From: Aristaeella hokkaidonensis
GTDB lineage: Bacteria > Bacillota > Clostridia > Christensenellales > Aristaeellaceae
Direction of reading: 5' to 3'
Length of the DNA stretch: 64,000 nucleotides
NCBI RefSeq assembly: GCF_018128945.1
Contig: NZ_CP068393.1
Span: 3,286,001 to 3,350,000, forward strand
This document shows, one piece after another, positions 53,398-62,528 of this stretch. A program made the translations under genes and the position numbers. Position 1 is the first letter of the stretch, and every line of letters starts with the position of its first letter. The notes under the pieces are model-generated. The model had not been told where the DNA came from and made no database searches. It was given only the letters and a program-made list of their open reading frames with translations.

Positions 53398-54186
53398 ATG
53401 AATATTTTGGACAAGCTGGCTGAGCTGTCGCTTGAGCGGGCAAAGAAAGAACAGGAGAAAGTGCCGGAGGCGGAACTGCGGGAGCAGGCAAAGGCACTAG
53501 GCAAAGGAAACGGGGAGGCGTTCCTTTCCGCCCTGAAAAAGCTGGGAATCTCCTTTATCTGTGAGATCAAGAAGGCGTCTCCCTCCAAGGGACTGATTTC
53601 TCCGGATTTTCCTTACCTGAAGATCGCGGAGGCCTATGAGCGGGGCGGAGCAGACTGTATCTCCTGCCTGACTGAGCCGGAGTACTTCCTGGGATCGGAT
53701 GAGATTTTCCGGGAAGTGCGGGCAAAGGTGAGCCTGCCGATGCTGCGCAAGGACTTCACCGTCAGTGCCTACCAGCTGGATCAGGCTCGGGTGATGGGCG
53801 CGAACGCGGCTTTGCTCATCGTTTCCCTGCTGGATGAAAGGACGCTGGAAACTTACCTGGAACGGTGCAGGGAACTGGGGATCGCGGCACTGGTGGAAAC
53901 CCACGACGAAGAAGAGATCCGCAGGGCGGTATCCGCCGGAGCGAAGATCATCGGCGTGAATAACCGGAACCTGAAAGACTTTTCCGTGGACTTTGAAAAT
54001 GCGGCAAGACTGCGGGACAGGATCCCGGCAGACTGTGTCTACGTAGCGGAAAGCGGCGTCAAAACCCCGGAAGATGTGCAGCGGTTGAAGCAGATCGGCG
54101 CGGATGCTGCACTGATTGGCGAAACGCTGATGAGGGCGGAAGATCCGGGAGCTATGCTCCGGCTGCTGAAAGGAGAAATGGCATGA
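53398..54186 (+). CDS. trpC: Indole-3-glycerol-phosphate synthase
   Basis: 262 residues, a TIM barrel. CEIKKASPSKGLI holds the catalytic Lys; LRKDFTVSAYQLDQAR, IIGVNNRNLKDFSVD and VAESGVKTPEDV follow the family. It closes the indole ring. The ribosome binding site is weak (GCGGTGG). It overlaps trpF by ATGA. Confidence 0.96.
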   Translation: MNILDKLAELSLERAKKEQEKVPEAELREQAKALGKGNGEAFLSALKKLGISFICEIKKASPSKGLISPDFPYLKIAEAYERGGADCISCLTEPEYFLGSDEIFREVRAKVSLPMLRKDFTVSAYQLDQARVMGANAALLIVSLLDERTLETYLERCRELGIAALVETHDEEEIRRAVSAGAKIIGVNNRNLKDFSVDFENAARLRDRIPADCVYVAESGVKTPEDVQRLKQIGADAALIGETLMRAEDPGAMLRLLKGEMA

Positions 54187-54788
54187 CGCGGATCAAGATG
54201 TGCGGTCTCCGAAGACCGGAAGACATTGAGGCGGTCAATGAGCTGAAACCGGAATACATCGGGTTTGTATTCTTCCCCGGCAGCAAGCGGTACGTGACGC
54301 CGGAGACAGCGAAGACGCTGAGGGCCGGGCTGAACCCGGGAATCAAGGCAGTGGGCGTCTTTGTGGATGAGGAGCCTGAGAAGGTGGCAAGGCTGCTGGA
54401 GGAGGGCGTGATTGACATTGCCCAGCTTCACGGACATGAGGATGAAACCTACCTGGCAGAGCTGCGAAAGAAAACGGACAAGCCGCTGATCCGGGCTTTC
54501 CGGATCAGGAGTGCGGAAGACACACAGCAAGCGCAGGCGTCCACCGCGGAGCAGATTCTGCTGGACGCGGGGGCAGGGGATGGGAAAACCTTTGACTGGA
54601 GCTGGCTGAAAGAAGTGACAAGGCCCTATTTCCTGGCCGGCGGGTTGAATCCGGAAAACGCCGGCGAGGCGGTGAAGAAGCTGAAGCCTTACGCGGTGGA
54701 CGTTTCATCCGGAATAGAGACTGAGGGATACAAGGATATCAACAAGATGCGCGCGTTTGTGCGGGCGGTCAGGGAGGAGCAGGTATGA
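54183..54788 (+). CDS. trpF: Phosphoribosylanthranilate isomerase
   Basis: 201 residues. [13 protein letters not shown] with the catalytic Cys, [24 protein letters not shown] and the C-terminal [15 protein letters not shown] are typical. ATG overlaps trpC and the stop overlaps trpB. Confidence 0.96.
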   Translation: MTRIKMCGLRRPEDIEAVNELKPEYIGFVFFPGSKRYVTPETAKTLRAGLNPGIKAVGVFVDEEPEKVARLLEEGVIDIAQLHGHEDETYLAELRKKTDKPLIRAFRIRSAEDTQQAQASTAEQILLDAGAGDGKTFDWSWLKEVTRPYFLAGGLNPENAGEAVKKLKPYAVDVSSGIETEGYKDINKMRAFVRAVREEQV

Positions 54789-55975
54789 GTAATCAGAACG
54801 GACGCTTCGGCATCCATGGCGGACAGTATATTCCTGAAACGCTGATGAATGCCGTGATCGAGCTGGAGGAGGCCTACAATCACTACAAGGCGGATCCGGA
54901 GTTTAACCGGGAACTGACCGCCCTGCTGAATGACTATGCCGGAAGACCTTCGCGGCTGTACTATGCTGAAAAGATGACGAAGGACCTGGGCGGCGCGAAG
55001 ATCTACCTGAAGCGGGAAGACCTGAACCATACCGGTGCTCACAAGATCAATAATGTGCTGGGACAGGCACTGCTGGCAAAGAAAATGGGTAAGACCCGCC
55101 TGATTGCCGAGACTGGTGCCGGACAGCATGGCGTGGCGACTGCCACAGCCGCGGCCCTGATGGGTATGGAATGCGTGGTGTTCATGGGCGAGGAGGATAC
55201 GATCCGCCAGGCACTGAACGTGTACCGGATGCGGCTGCTGGGCGCGGAGGTAATCCCGGTGAAGACCGGCACCGCCACCCTGAAGGATGCTGTGAGCGAG
55301 GCTATGCGTGAATGGACCCGGCGGATTGATGATACTCATTACTGCCTGGGTTCCGTGATGGGCCCGCATCCTTTCCCGACGATCGTGCGGGATTTCCAGG
55401 CTGTGATATCCAAGGAGGTCAAGGAACAGATCCTGGAGAAGGAAGGCCGGCTGCCGGATGCGGTGATCGCCTGCGTCGGCGGCGGAAGCAATGCCATCGG
55501 AAGTTTCTATCACTTTATTGAAGATAAGGATGTCCGGCTGATCGGCTGTGAAGCCGCAGGCCGGGGCATTGATACCTTTGAGACAGCGGCGACCATGAAT
55601 ACCGGACGCCTGGGCATATTCCACGGAATGAAGAGCTATTTCTGCCAGGATGAGTACGGCCAGATTGCGCCGGTGTATTCTATCTCTGCCGGGCTGGACT
55701 ATCCGGGCGTGGGTCCGGAACATGCCTGGCTGCATGATACCGGACGGGCTGAATATGTGCCGGTGACCGACGAAGAGGCTGTGTGCGCGTTTGAGTACCT
55801 GGCAAAGACGGAAGGTATCATTCCGGCAATTGAGTCCGCCCATGCGGTGGCTTATGCCCAGAAGATCGCGCCGGACATGAAACCGGACCAGATCATCGTG
55901 ATTACCGTTTCGGGCCGAGGCGACAAGGATTGCGCCGCCATCGCCCGCTACAGAGGGGAGGATCTCCATGAGTAA
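54785..55975 (+). CDS. trpB: Tryptophan synthase beta chain
   Basis: 396 residues. [15 protein letters not shown] start, PLP-binding Lys in [40 protein letters not shown] phosphate loop and SGRGDKD. It condenses indole with serine. GGAGCAGGT precedes the ATG. It overlaps trpF by four bases and trpA by eight. Confidence 0.97.
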   Translation: MSNQNGRFGIHGGQYIPETLMNAVIELEEAYNHYKADPEFNRELTALLNDYAGRPSRLYYAEKMTKDLGGAKIYLKREDLNHTGAHKINNVLGQALLAKKMGKTRLIAETGAGQHGVATATAAALMGMECVVFMGEEDTIRQALNVYRMRLLGAEVIPVKTGTATLKDAVSEAMREWTRRIDDTHYCLGSVMGPHPFPTIVRDFQAVISKEVKEQILEKEGRLPDAVIACVGGGSNAIGSFYHFIEDKDVRLIGCEAAGRGIDTFETAATMNTGRLGIFHGMKSYFCQDEYGQIAPVYSISAGLDYPGVGPEHAWLHDTGRAEYVPVTDEEAVCAFEYLAKTEGIIPAIESAHAVAYAQKIAPDMKPDQIIVITVSGRGDKDCAAIARYRGEDLHE

Positions 55976-56738
55976 GATTGCAAATGCTTTTGATCACGGC
56001 AAGGCATTCATTGCCTTTATTACCTGCGGTGATCCGGATCTGGAAACCACAGGCAAAGCGGTACGGGCTGCCGTGGAGAACGGCGCTGACCTGATTGAAC
56101 TGGGCATTCCTTTTTCCGACCCAACGGCGGAGGGACCGGTGATCCAGGAAGCCAACCTGCGGGCTCTGCAGGCGGGGACCACAACAGATAAAATCTTCGA
56201 TTTTGTGAAAGATCTGCGCAAAGACGTGACCGTTCCCATGGTCTTTATGACCTATGCCAACGTGATCTTTTCCTACGGGGCGGAGAAGTTCATCTCCACT
56301 TGTGAGCAGATCGGCATTGACGGGCTGATCCTGCCGGATCTGCCATTCGAAGAGAAGGAAGAATTCCTGCCCCTGTGCAGGCAGTATCATGTGGATCTGG
56401 TTTCCCTGATTGCGCCGACATCCGAAAACCGGGTGGCGATGATTGCCCGGGAGGCTGAAGGATTCATTTACCTGGTGTCCAGCCTGGGCGTGACAGGCAC
56501 CCGCAGTGAGATTACCACGGATCTGCAGCCCATTATCCGGGTGATCCGGGAGAATGCGAAGGTTCCGGTGGCCATCGGATTCGGTATTTCCAGACCGGAG
56601 CAGGCAAAAGCCATGGCGGCCATTTCTGACGGCGCTATTGTGGGATCCGCCATTGAAAAAATCCTGGCACAGTATGGGAAAGAGGCGCCAAAGTATATCG
56701 GAGAATATGTGAAGAGCATGAAGGAAGCAATCAACTGA
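55968..56738 (+). CDS. trpA: Tryptophan synthase alpha chain
   Basis: 256 residues. [11 protein letters not shown], catalytic Glu and Asp in [28 protein letters not shown] and [13 protein letters not shown] are conserved. It releases indole for TrpB. GGGGAGG lies before the ATG, inside trpB. Confidence 0.97.
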   Translation: MSKIANAFDHGKAFIAFITCGDPDLETTGKAVRAAVENGADLIELGIPFSDPTAEGPVIQEANLRALQAGTTTDKIFDFVKDLRKDVTVPMVFMTYANVIFSYGAEKFISTCEQIGIDGLILPDLPFEEKEEFLPLCRQYHVDLVSLIAPTSENRVAMIAREAEGFIYLVSSLGVTGTRSEITTDLQPIIRVIRENAKVPVAIGFGISRPEQAKAMAAISDGAIVGSAIEKILAQYGKEAPKYIGEYVKSMKEAIN

Positions 56739-56751
56739 AAACTTAAAAATG

Positions 56752-56785
56752 ATAGATGGTTATGACCAGAAGGTCATTAACCATC
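56752..56785 (+). repeat. Hairpin between trpA and the ACT-protein gene
   Basis: GATGGTTATGACC pairs with GGTCATTAACCATC (one bulge), loop AGAA, directly before the AGGAGG site of the next gene. No T-tract, so it is not an obvious terminator; it may tune translation. Confidence 0.5.
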
Positions 56786-56798
56786 AGGAGGAAATGTA

Positions 56799-57215
56799 AT
56801 GATTCGGCAGTTGTCTATTTTCGCGGAAAACAAAAAGGGTGCCATGAACCGGATTACCCAGATCCTGGCGGACGCCGGGATCAATATGAATACCCTGATC
56901 ACTAACGACAGTGCGGAGTTCGGTATTATCCGGATGCTGGTATCCGATACGGAACAGGCAGCACAGGAGCTGCAGGCTGCCGGATATATGTGCCATGCGG
57001 ACTATGTGGCCGCGGTGGAGATCGGAGATGAATGCGGCAGCCTGAATGACCTGCTCACGGTGATCAATGACGGCAACATCAACCTGGATTATCTGTATGT
57101 GACCTACAACACCCTCAGCCGCCTGCCGGTAGCGATCCTGCGGGCAACCGACCTGATGGAAGTGGAAGGTTTCCTGCAGGCACGGGGTTACAAAACACTG
57201 GAGCAGATTGACTGA
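56799..57215 (+). CDS. Tandem ACT-domain protein
   Basis: 138 residues holding two ACT domains: about 1-68 (QLSIFAENKKGAMNRITQIL then ADAGINM) and about 69-138 (DYVAAVEIGDECGSLNDLLTVI). ACT pairs bind amino acids and regulate enzymes. Such stand-alone proteins are often annotated as amino-acid-binding. Placed last in the trp operon, 60 bases after trpA, it may sense tryptophan or another aromatic amino acid. AGGAGG precedes the ATG. Confidence 0.85.
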   Translation: MIRQLSIFAENKKGAMNRITQILADAGINMNTLITNDSAEFGIIRMLVSDTEQAAQELQAAGYMCHADYVAAVEIGDECGSLNDLLTVINDGNINLDYLYVTYNTLSRLPVAILRATDLMEVEGFLQARGYKTLEQID

Positions 57216-57225
57216 GCGAAAAGTC

Positions 57226-57263
57226 GAAGCCCTGACGGAAGAAGCCGTCAGGGCTTCATTTAT
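57226..57263 (+). terminator. Terminator of the trp operon
   Basis: Perfect 13-bp stem GAAGCCCTGACGG/CCGTCAGGGCTTC, loop AAGAAG, then ATTTATT. Confidence 0.8.
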
Positions 57264-57350
57264 TGCGCAGAAGCATAAACAGGTTGAAATATGCCTGTGT
57301 TTTTGGCATCATAGGAATGAACAGAAAACCGGAATACGCGGAGGCAGAAG

Positions 57351-57734
57351 ATGGAATACAGGATTGATGACAAGCAGCTCGACGCAGGAATATTTATCGC
57401 GTTTGTCAATAAAGTCTGGCCCGGGAAATACGATGAGGGCAGGACGGCGGAGGCGTTATCCAAAACACTGATCATCACCGCCTATGACGGCGAAACGCTG
57501 GTTGGCTGCCTGCGTATTCTGACAGACGGTTATTTCTTCGGTACGATTACGGAAATGCTGGTGCTGCCGGAATATCAGAAACAGGGAATCGGCAGCAGGC
57601 TTCTTCAGCTGGCCAAAGAAAATACTCCGACGATGCTGTATTTCGGAGCGCAGCCGACGGTAGAGAAATTCTATGAGAAGAATGGATGCCCGAAGGGCTT
57701 TCAATCCTACATGATCGAAAAGAAACGGCAGTAA
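57351..57734 (+). CDS. GNAT family N-acetyltransferase
   Basis: 127 residues. ITEMLVLPEYQKQGIGSRLLQLA is the acetyl-CoA-binding motif A of the GNAT fold (QKQGIGS), and FYEKNGCPKG is the usual C-terminal motif. The substrate is unknown. GGAGG lies before the ATG. It begins the accessory stretch after the trp terminator; the next gene is 41 bases downstream. Confidence 0.88.
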   Translation: MEYRIDDKQLDAGIFIAFVNKVWPGKYDEGRTAEALSKTLIITAYDGETLVGCLRILTDGYFFGTITEMLVLPEYQKQGIGSRLLQLAKENTPTMLYFGAQPTVEKFYEKNGCPKGFQSYMIEKKRQ

Positions 57735-57775
57735 CCTGGTATATCAGATCAGATTATCGGACAAAAGGAATGAAT

Positions 57776-58294
57776 ATGGATAAGCTTTTATTAACACATT
57801 ACTATTATCCGGGAACCGATCCATGGAAAAACATCATGAACCTGCCTGAACAGGAAGCTTTCAGGGTGGCAGCTGAACTTGCCGCCGCACATCCTGAAAC
57901 AACCAGTTTTTACCGGTTCGCGGATTTTAAGAATTACTATCCCCTGCGAAAAAGAGCAGATGAGTATGTGCGGGAAGCATTTATCCGGCTCGGAGGGAAG
58001 CCAAGACTGCCGCATCCTTACTCATTTGTGCTGGCGGAAAGTGATTACCTGAAAGCATGGTTTGACAGTGAAGACAAAATAGTGCTTGACCTTTCAGATA
58101 TTCCTGACGACCAGGTAAGCTTCACGCCCGGTGACAGCTGTGCACTTCTCCAGCAGGGGATTGAGCCGGCTGTGCTGACAAAGGGGATGCTCCTGGAAGG
58201 GATCCGGGAATGCGGCGGATCTGTGAACGCTTTCCTTGAAAAGATACTGGAGGGAAGGCCTTATATTGAGGTCCAGCTTTGGGACCGGTTTTAA
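57776..58294 (+). CDS. Uncharacterised soluble protein
   Basis: 172 residues, no signal peptide or TM segment. No motif recognised; the sequence is acidic and aromatic-rich (LTHYYYPGTDPWKN, FYRFADFKNYYPLRKRADEY). ATG 57776 has AAAGGA 6 bases upstream; the ATG six bases earlier abuts the site. It follows the GNAT gene closely and could be co-transcribed. Confidence 0.6.
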   Translation: MDKLLLTHYYYPGTDPWKNIMNLPEQEAFRVAAELAAAHPETTSFYRFADFKNYYPLRKRADEYVREAFIRLGGKPRLPHPYSFVLAESDYLKAWFDSEDKIVLDLSDIPDDQVSFTPGDSCALLQQGIEPAVLTKGMLLEGIRECGGSVNAFLEKILEGRPYIEVQLWDRF

Positions 58295-58394
58295 TACGTT
58301 CTGAAAAATCGTTATACAGGACAAAACGGAGCAAGCCGGAACAGGAAAACCGATGATACTGTCTCTATAATCGAACGTGAAAGGAGGGGTAACG

Positions 58395-59234
58395 ATGGAT
58401 TGGGTGAGAGCGATCAACCATGCTATAGAATACATGGAAGAGCATCTGACAGATGACATCACGCTGGCGGATATCGCAAAGAGTGTGAATCTTTCTGCGT
58501 TCCATTTTCAGCGGGCATTTTCATTGCTGACAGAAATGTCGCCCGCGGAATACCTGCGGAAAAGGCGCCTTTCGCAGGCCGGGGCGGAGCTGACAGAAGG
58601 AAAGAACAAGGTCATCGACGTTGCACTGAAGTATGGCTATGATTCTCCGGAAAGCTTCAGCAAAGCCTTTACGAGATTTCACGGCGTTTCACCGATGCAG
58701 GTGAAGAATGGGAGCTCCATCCGTTTCATGAATCGTTATACCGTCCGGATTATGATTGACGGAGGCTGTATCATGGAATACAAAATTGAGAAATGGGACG
58801 CGATGGATCTGATTGTGCATACAGGCAGTTTCCACGCGGAAACCAGCGAGCAGGAAATCCCGGCTTTCTGGGATGCGTACTATGCCAACGAGGAATTAAG
58901 AAAGATCCCGGGTTATCTCGGCGTATGCGCGCAGCAAAAGACAGACAGCGATGTATTCACCTACGGAATCGGATGCAAGGCCTCAGATGTGGCTGTCGTT
59001 CCGGATGGATTTGAAATCCTGCATATTCCGGAGCATACCTGGGCGGTTTTCAAGTGCGTGGGTCCCATACCGAACGCGATCCAGGACATGTGGGGCAAAA
59101 TCTACCGGGAATGGCTGCCTGTGGCGGATTATGAGCTCATTCCTGACTATGATATTGAGAATTATCTGCCCGGAGACCCGTCGTCAAAGAATTATATGAG
59201 TGAAATCTGTTTCCCCGTCAAAAGAAAAGCATGA
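58395..59234 (+). CDS. AraC family regulator with GyrI-like effector-binding domain
   Basis: 279 residues. Two N-terminal helix-turn-helix motifs (about 1-105: ITLADIAKSVNLSAFHFQRAF and KVIDVALKYGYDSPESFSKAFTRFHG), then a GyrI/AraC_E_bind domain (about 125-279: YKIEKWDAMDLIVHTGSF, FEILHIPEHTWAVFKCVG). This is the Rob/SoxS-like plan of drug-responsive regulators. AGGAGGGG precedes the ATG. Confidence 0.9.
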   Translation: MDWVRAINHAIEYMEEHLTDDITLADIAKSVNLSAFHFQRAFSLLTEMSPAEYLRKRRLSQAGAELTEGKNKVIDVALKYGYDSPESFSKAFTRFHGVSPMQVKNGSSIRFMNRYTVRIMIDGGCIMEYKIEKWDAMDLIVHTGSFHAETSEQEIPAFWDAYYANEELRKIPGYLGVCAQQKTDSDVFTYGIGCKASDVAVVPDGFEILHIPEHTWAVFKCVGPIPNAIQDMWGKIYREWLPVADYELIPDYDIENYLPGDPSSKNYMSEICFPVKRKA

Positions 59235-59260
59235 GCTGCGTAAAGCGGGAGGCGGAAAAG

Positions 59261-60130
59261 ATGGATCATTCTATTCGGGAGTGGCTGCTGGAGGACGAAA
59301 CGCCGGAGGTTAAACTCCGGATGCTGAAGGAGTATGAGAAACTGCCGGAAAATGACGAAAGAGTCATTGAGTGTAAAAGACGGCTGCTGCAAAGCAAGGT
59401 ATACGAACGCGGACTGAAGAAGCTCCGGACAGACAAGCCATGGGCGAAGTATGACGCGATTCTGGCCTTTGCGGAGTGGGGACTGACACGGGAAGATATC
59501 GGCAGCGATATTGACAATGATGTCTTTGCCCTGATCAAGAACACAGGTTTTAAGATGCTGTGCGGGGAACCGCTTTTGCTCAGGAATCTTGTAAAGCTGG
59601 GATACTATCAGGAAGAGATCGTGAAAAACGAAATTGACAGTATGCTCAGACTGATCAAGGAAGACGGGGGCTTTGGATGCATCAGCACAAGCAAAAAGAC
59701 CAATGATCCAAGGAAACCCCATAAGAGCTGTGCGAGACTGACAGTGGAATATCTTCTGCTAGTTGCGGAGCTGCACCTGGCGGGCTGCCGGATGGAATGT
59801 GAGAGTGCCCTGATGCATTATTTCACAAAACGAAACATCTTTTACAGAACCGATGATATGAAAACGCCCATGGTGGACGTGATGCTGGGAACGTTTTATC
59901 CGCCGGATCCGATCAAGATCGGCGCGCATCAGATTGTCTATGCTTTGAGAGCCCTGGGGTGCGAACCGGAATCTGAAGCGATGCAGGCTGGATATAAAGT
60001 ACTGAACCAGCACCGGCTGGAAAACGGAAGGTATGTGCTGACAGCGTCCAAAAGCGTACCGGCATTCAAGGCCGGCAATGTGGGCGAAGAAAACAAGTGG
60101 GTAACCCTTTACGCATACATGGCGCGGTGA
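59261..60130 (+). CDS. Uncharacterised helical protein, possible alpha/alpha-toroid (prenyltransferase-like) fold
   Basis: 289 residues. Opens SIREWLLEDETPEVKLRMLKEY and has LIKEDGGFGC, like the QxxDGGF repeats of alpha/alpha-toroid (prenyltransferase or squalene-cyclase-like) proteins, and seven cysteines or so. No catalytic site recognised. ATG 59261 follows GGGAGG; an earlier ATG at 59231 overlaps the AraC stop but has no site. Likely co-transcribed with the AraC gene. Confidence 0.6.
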   Translation: MDHSIREWLLEDETPEVKLRMLKEYEKLPENDERVIECKRRLLQSKVYERGLKKLRTDKPWAKYDAILAFAEWGLTREDIGSDIDNDVFALIKNTGFKMLCGEPLLLRNLVKLGYYQEEIVKNEIDSMLRLIKEDGGFGCISTSKKTNDPRKPHKSCARLTVEYLLLVAELHLAGCRMECESALMHYFTKRNIFYRTDDMKTPMVDVMLGTFYPPDPIKIGAHQIVYALRALGCEPESEAMQAGYKVLNQHRLENGRYVLTASKSVPAFKAGNVGEENKWVTLYAYMAR

Positions 60131-60150
60131 GACTGAATGGAGAATTTGAA

Positions 60151-60549
60151 ATGAGACGGGAGCTTGGAATTGCACGCTGCGGGATGGCCTGCTGTCTGTG
60201 CTGTGAAAATATCACGTGTAAAGGATGCAGAAAAGAGGGCTTCCTGGAACTTTCCTGGTGCAAAGACGCGCAATGGTGCGAAAACCGCAACTGCGGAATT
60301 GAAAAGGGCCTGAACGGCTGCTATGAATGCAAGCCTGCTGAATGCCGGAAAGGCCTGTATGCAGAGAAACTGTCAGTCCGCGGGTTTGCGGAATTCGCCC
60401 GGAGATACGGCATTGAAGAACTTCTGGACTGCCTGGAACGGAACGAACAAGCCGGGATTGTTTATCACCGGGAAGACTTCACGGGAGACTATGACGGCTT
60501 TGACGACCTGGAGAAACTGATTGATTTCATCAGGACAGGAAAAAGATAA
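60151..60549 (+). CDS. DUF3795 cysteine-rich protein
   Basis: 132 residues. Twelve cysteines in the first 75 residues: RCGMACCLCCENITCKGCRK, WCKDAQWCENRNCGIEKGLN and CYECKPAECRKG. This is the DUF3795 pattern, probably metal-binding, function unknown. GGAG precedes the ATG at suitable distance. It follows the toroid gene by 20 bases. Confidence 0.78.
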   Translation: MRRELGIARCGMACCLCCENITCKGCRKEGFLELSWCKDAQWCENRNCGIEKGLNGCYECKPAECRKGLYAEKLSVRGFAEFARRYGIEELLDCLERNEQAGIVYHREDFTGDYDGFDDLEKLIDFIRTGKR

Positions 60550-60604
60550 TTTTCAGTAATTTTCTTACCTCAGAAAAAAAGAGAAAAAAATATCAAAAAG
60601 CCTA

Positions 60605-60635
60605 TTGACCTGCCACTTAGTGGCAGGTTTATTAT
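60605..60635 (+). promoter_or_regulatory. MerR-type promoter with 19-bp spacer and dyad operator
   Basis: TTGACC (60605-60610), 19-base spacer, TATTAT (60630-60635). CCTGCCAC-TTA-GTGGCAGG (60609-60627) fills the spacer as a perfect 8-bp dyad. A long spacer with a central dyad is the hallmark of promoters twisted into shape by MerR activators. Confidence 0.85.
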
Positions 60636-60658
60636 CTTCTCACGGAGGTGACAGCAGG

Positions 60659-61444
60659 ATGAAAATGAGTGAGTTTTCCAGAATAACCGGAATTAAGAGG
60701 ACGGCATTACAGCTATATGAAAAGAAGGGACTGCTGAACCCTGCTTCCAGGACAGAGTCCGGTTACTGGGAATATGACGATGAAAGCCTGGGCCGTGCAA
60801 GCTTAATAACCATCCTGAAAGAATCCGGGTATACACTGGAAGAAATAAAGCAGATTCTTGACAGCGGCGATCAGTTTAATCTGATGGAGACCTGTAAGGC
60901 ATGCGAAGAAAAGCTGCGCCAGAAAGTCAACAAACTTAATGGATATATCAGATACCTCAAAAATATACAACTGATCTCAGAAGCAGGACGCCTGTCGGAA
61001 CTGGTTTTCAAGCAATTGGGGATGGCAGCGGTATTGGAGAAAGTCGGCGGGATAAAAAAAGAAATGGATCAGTACAGTACGAAAATGGAAATAGCGGAGG
61101 AAGTGATTGGACCGATTGAGGAACCGGATCCTGAAATGGTGAGTGAGCTTCAGGCAATTTACTTTATTTCTCTTTTACAGGGCAAGGAACAGCCGGAAGG
61201 ACCTACGGTCCAGGAAACGCTCCAGAGAATTTATGCGCATGCGAATAACCATGCTGATAAAAGTCTCCTGAAAGCGGAAACAGCTCAAGGGTTTGCTGAG
61301 AAGGCAAAGGAAATATTTAAAGCCTTGCCTGAACCGGCAATTCCTCTTCTCGAACAATCATATGGGAAAGGGTTCATTGAATATATCCTGCAGGCATTGG
61401 ATACATTCGGGAGGACAGCGGTTGAAGCTAGTCAGCACGAATAA
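60659..61444 (+). CDS. MerR family transcriptional regulator
   Basis: 261 residues. N-terminal winged helix (MKMSEFSRITGIKRTALQLY, then YWEYDDESLGRASLITILKESGYTLEEIKQIL), a coiled-coil dimer helix (about 75-105) and a helical C-terminal domain related in plan to TipAS-like drug-binding regions. GGAGGTGA lies 8 bases before the ATG. It probably activates its own promoter and perhaps downstream genes on binding a drug. Confidence 0.9.
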   Translation: MKMSEFSRITGIKRTALQLYEKKGLLNPASRTESGYWEYDDESLGRASLITILKESGYTLEEIKQILDSGDQFNLMETCKACEEKLRQKVNKLNGYIRYLKNIQLISEAGRLSELVFKQLGMAAVLEKVGGIKKEMDQYSTKMEIAEEVIGPIEEPDPEMVSELQAIYFISLLQGKEQPEGPTVQETLQRIYAHANNHADKSLLKAETAQGFAEKAKEIFKALPEPAIPLLEQSYGKGFIEYILQALDTFGRTAVEASQHE

Positions 61445-61482
61445 AACCGTTTTCATTATTTGGTATTCAGGAGGAAACCAAG

Positions 61483-62274
61483 TTGGCTAATAATACGGAA
61501 GAAATGATCCGGAAATTACAGAACTGTGCACCTTACACGGATGAGTCCTTTCCTTACAAATCAAGAACTCTGGCGAGCCGGATCCATTCCGGAAAAATCC
61601 GCCGGTATTTCAAGGATAATGCAGGACTGGATCTGAACGAGATTGCCGCATCCGAGCTGACAACCTGGGAGAAGGTGCTGAGAATCAGTGAATTTGTTTC
61701 TGCACATATTCCGCATGACAACCAAAAGGAATGGATAAGGAAGCTCAATGCATTTACCCTCTGGGAATATGCACAGCGGATCCCAACCGGTTTCAACTGC
61801 CGCTGGCATGCCATACTGTTAAGCGAATTGCTGCTTTCTGTTGGAATCAAAAACCGTTTCGTAACCTGTATGCCGGAAGATAAGAATGATCAGGACTGTC
61901 ATGTAGTAAACCTGGTATGGCTGCCGGAAATGGACAAATGGGCTATGGTTGACTGTGATATGCAGGAATATGTGACGGATCCAGAGGGCATTCCGCTTTC
62001 CCTGGAAGAAATGCGAGCGGAGCTCATCGCCGGAAGAAAGCTGAACGTCCACCGGAATTCCGATCCGGAAGGGGTGGAGTTTATGCAGGGATACTGGGCG
62101 AAGAATCTTTACTGGTTCAGCATTCATATGACGTATGGTTATGAGCTGGAGGGATTTCGTATTCAGCCTGATATTTATATCCACCTTGTTCCTCCGGGGT
62201 ATGAAATACCGGGGAAATACAGACGTTTGGGAGACAGAGTTACAACCAACGCCGCCGCGTTCTGGCAGGGATAA
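61483..62274 (+). CDS. Transglutaminase-like domain protein
   Basis: 263 residues, no signal peptide. NCRWHAILLSELLLSVGIKNRFVT supplies Cys, DQDCHVVNLVWLPEMDKWAMVDCD supplies His and Asp of the transglutaminase/protease core. Cytoplasmic members of this fold are often peptidases or have unknown roles. TTG start after GGAGG. It lies 38 bases after the merR gene and may be under the same promoter. Confidence 0.75.
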   Translation: MANNTEEMIRKLQNCAPYTDESFPYKSRTLASRIHSGKIRRYFKDNAGLDLNEIAASELTTWEKVLRISEFVSAHIPHDNQKEWIRKLNAFTLWEYAQRIPTGFNCRWHAILLSELLLSVGIKNRFVTCMPEDKNDQDCHVVNLVWLPEMDKWAMVDCDMQEYVTDPEGIPLSLEEMRAELIAGRKLNVHRNSDPEGVEFMQGYWAKNLYWFSIHMTYGYELEGFRIQPDIYIHLVPPGYEIPGKYRRLGDRVTTNAAAFWQG

Positions 62275-62374
62275 AAGGTCTTGCCAGCAGGGAAGAAAAG
62301 GTATAAATTAAAAATGAACCAAACAGGATATCAGGTTCCTCAGGGGACTGTTCGATACAACGGAGGGAAAAACC

Positions 62375-62437
62375 ATGAAACACACCAAGTGGGGGATTTC
62401 ATTAGCCGCAGATGTTTCTGCTCCGCGCAAGGCCTGA
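62375..62437 (+). CDS. Putative leader peptide before the MFS exporter
   Basis: A 20-codon frame beginning MKHTKWGISL and ending RKA-stop, with an excellent site (GGAGGGAAAAACC before the ATG). Its final codons and stop (62425-62437) are part of a 19-bp stem with 62473-62493. The arrangement is that of a translation-attenuation leader peptide rather than a functional protein; it may stall ribosomes exposed to an antibiotic. No homology claimed. Confidence 0.55.
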   Translation: MKHTKWGISLAADVSAPRKA

Positions 62438-62528
62438 GACAGGACGAGCCTGCACGGAGCGGTCGGAACCATTCGTCCGATCAGGCTTTGCGCCGCATGG
62501 ATTATAAACACATGTAAGGAGCAAAGCC
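62425..62528 (+). promoter_or_regulatory. Candidate translational attenuator of the MFS exporter
   Basis: Arm A (62425-62447, end of the leader ORF) pairs with arm B (62473-62493) over 19 bp with one small internal loop. Arm B also contains GGCTTTGC (62484-62491), fully complementary to GCAAAGCC (62521-62528) between the ribosome binding site and the ATG at 62529. A-B and B-C pairings exclude each other. Confidence 0.6.

Noticed and set aside
62281..62517. 78-codon plus-strand frame before the MFS gene
   Set aside because: No start site and no sensible protein; the better frame in this interval is the 20-codon leader ORF with a strong ribosome binding site.
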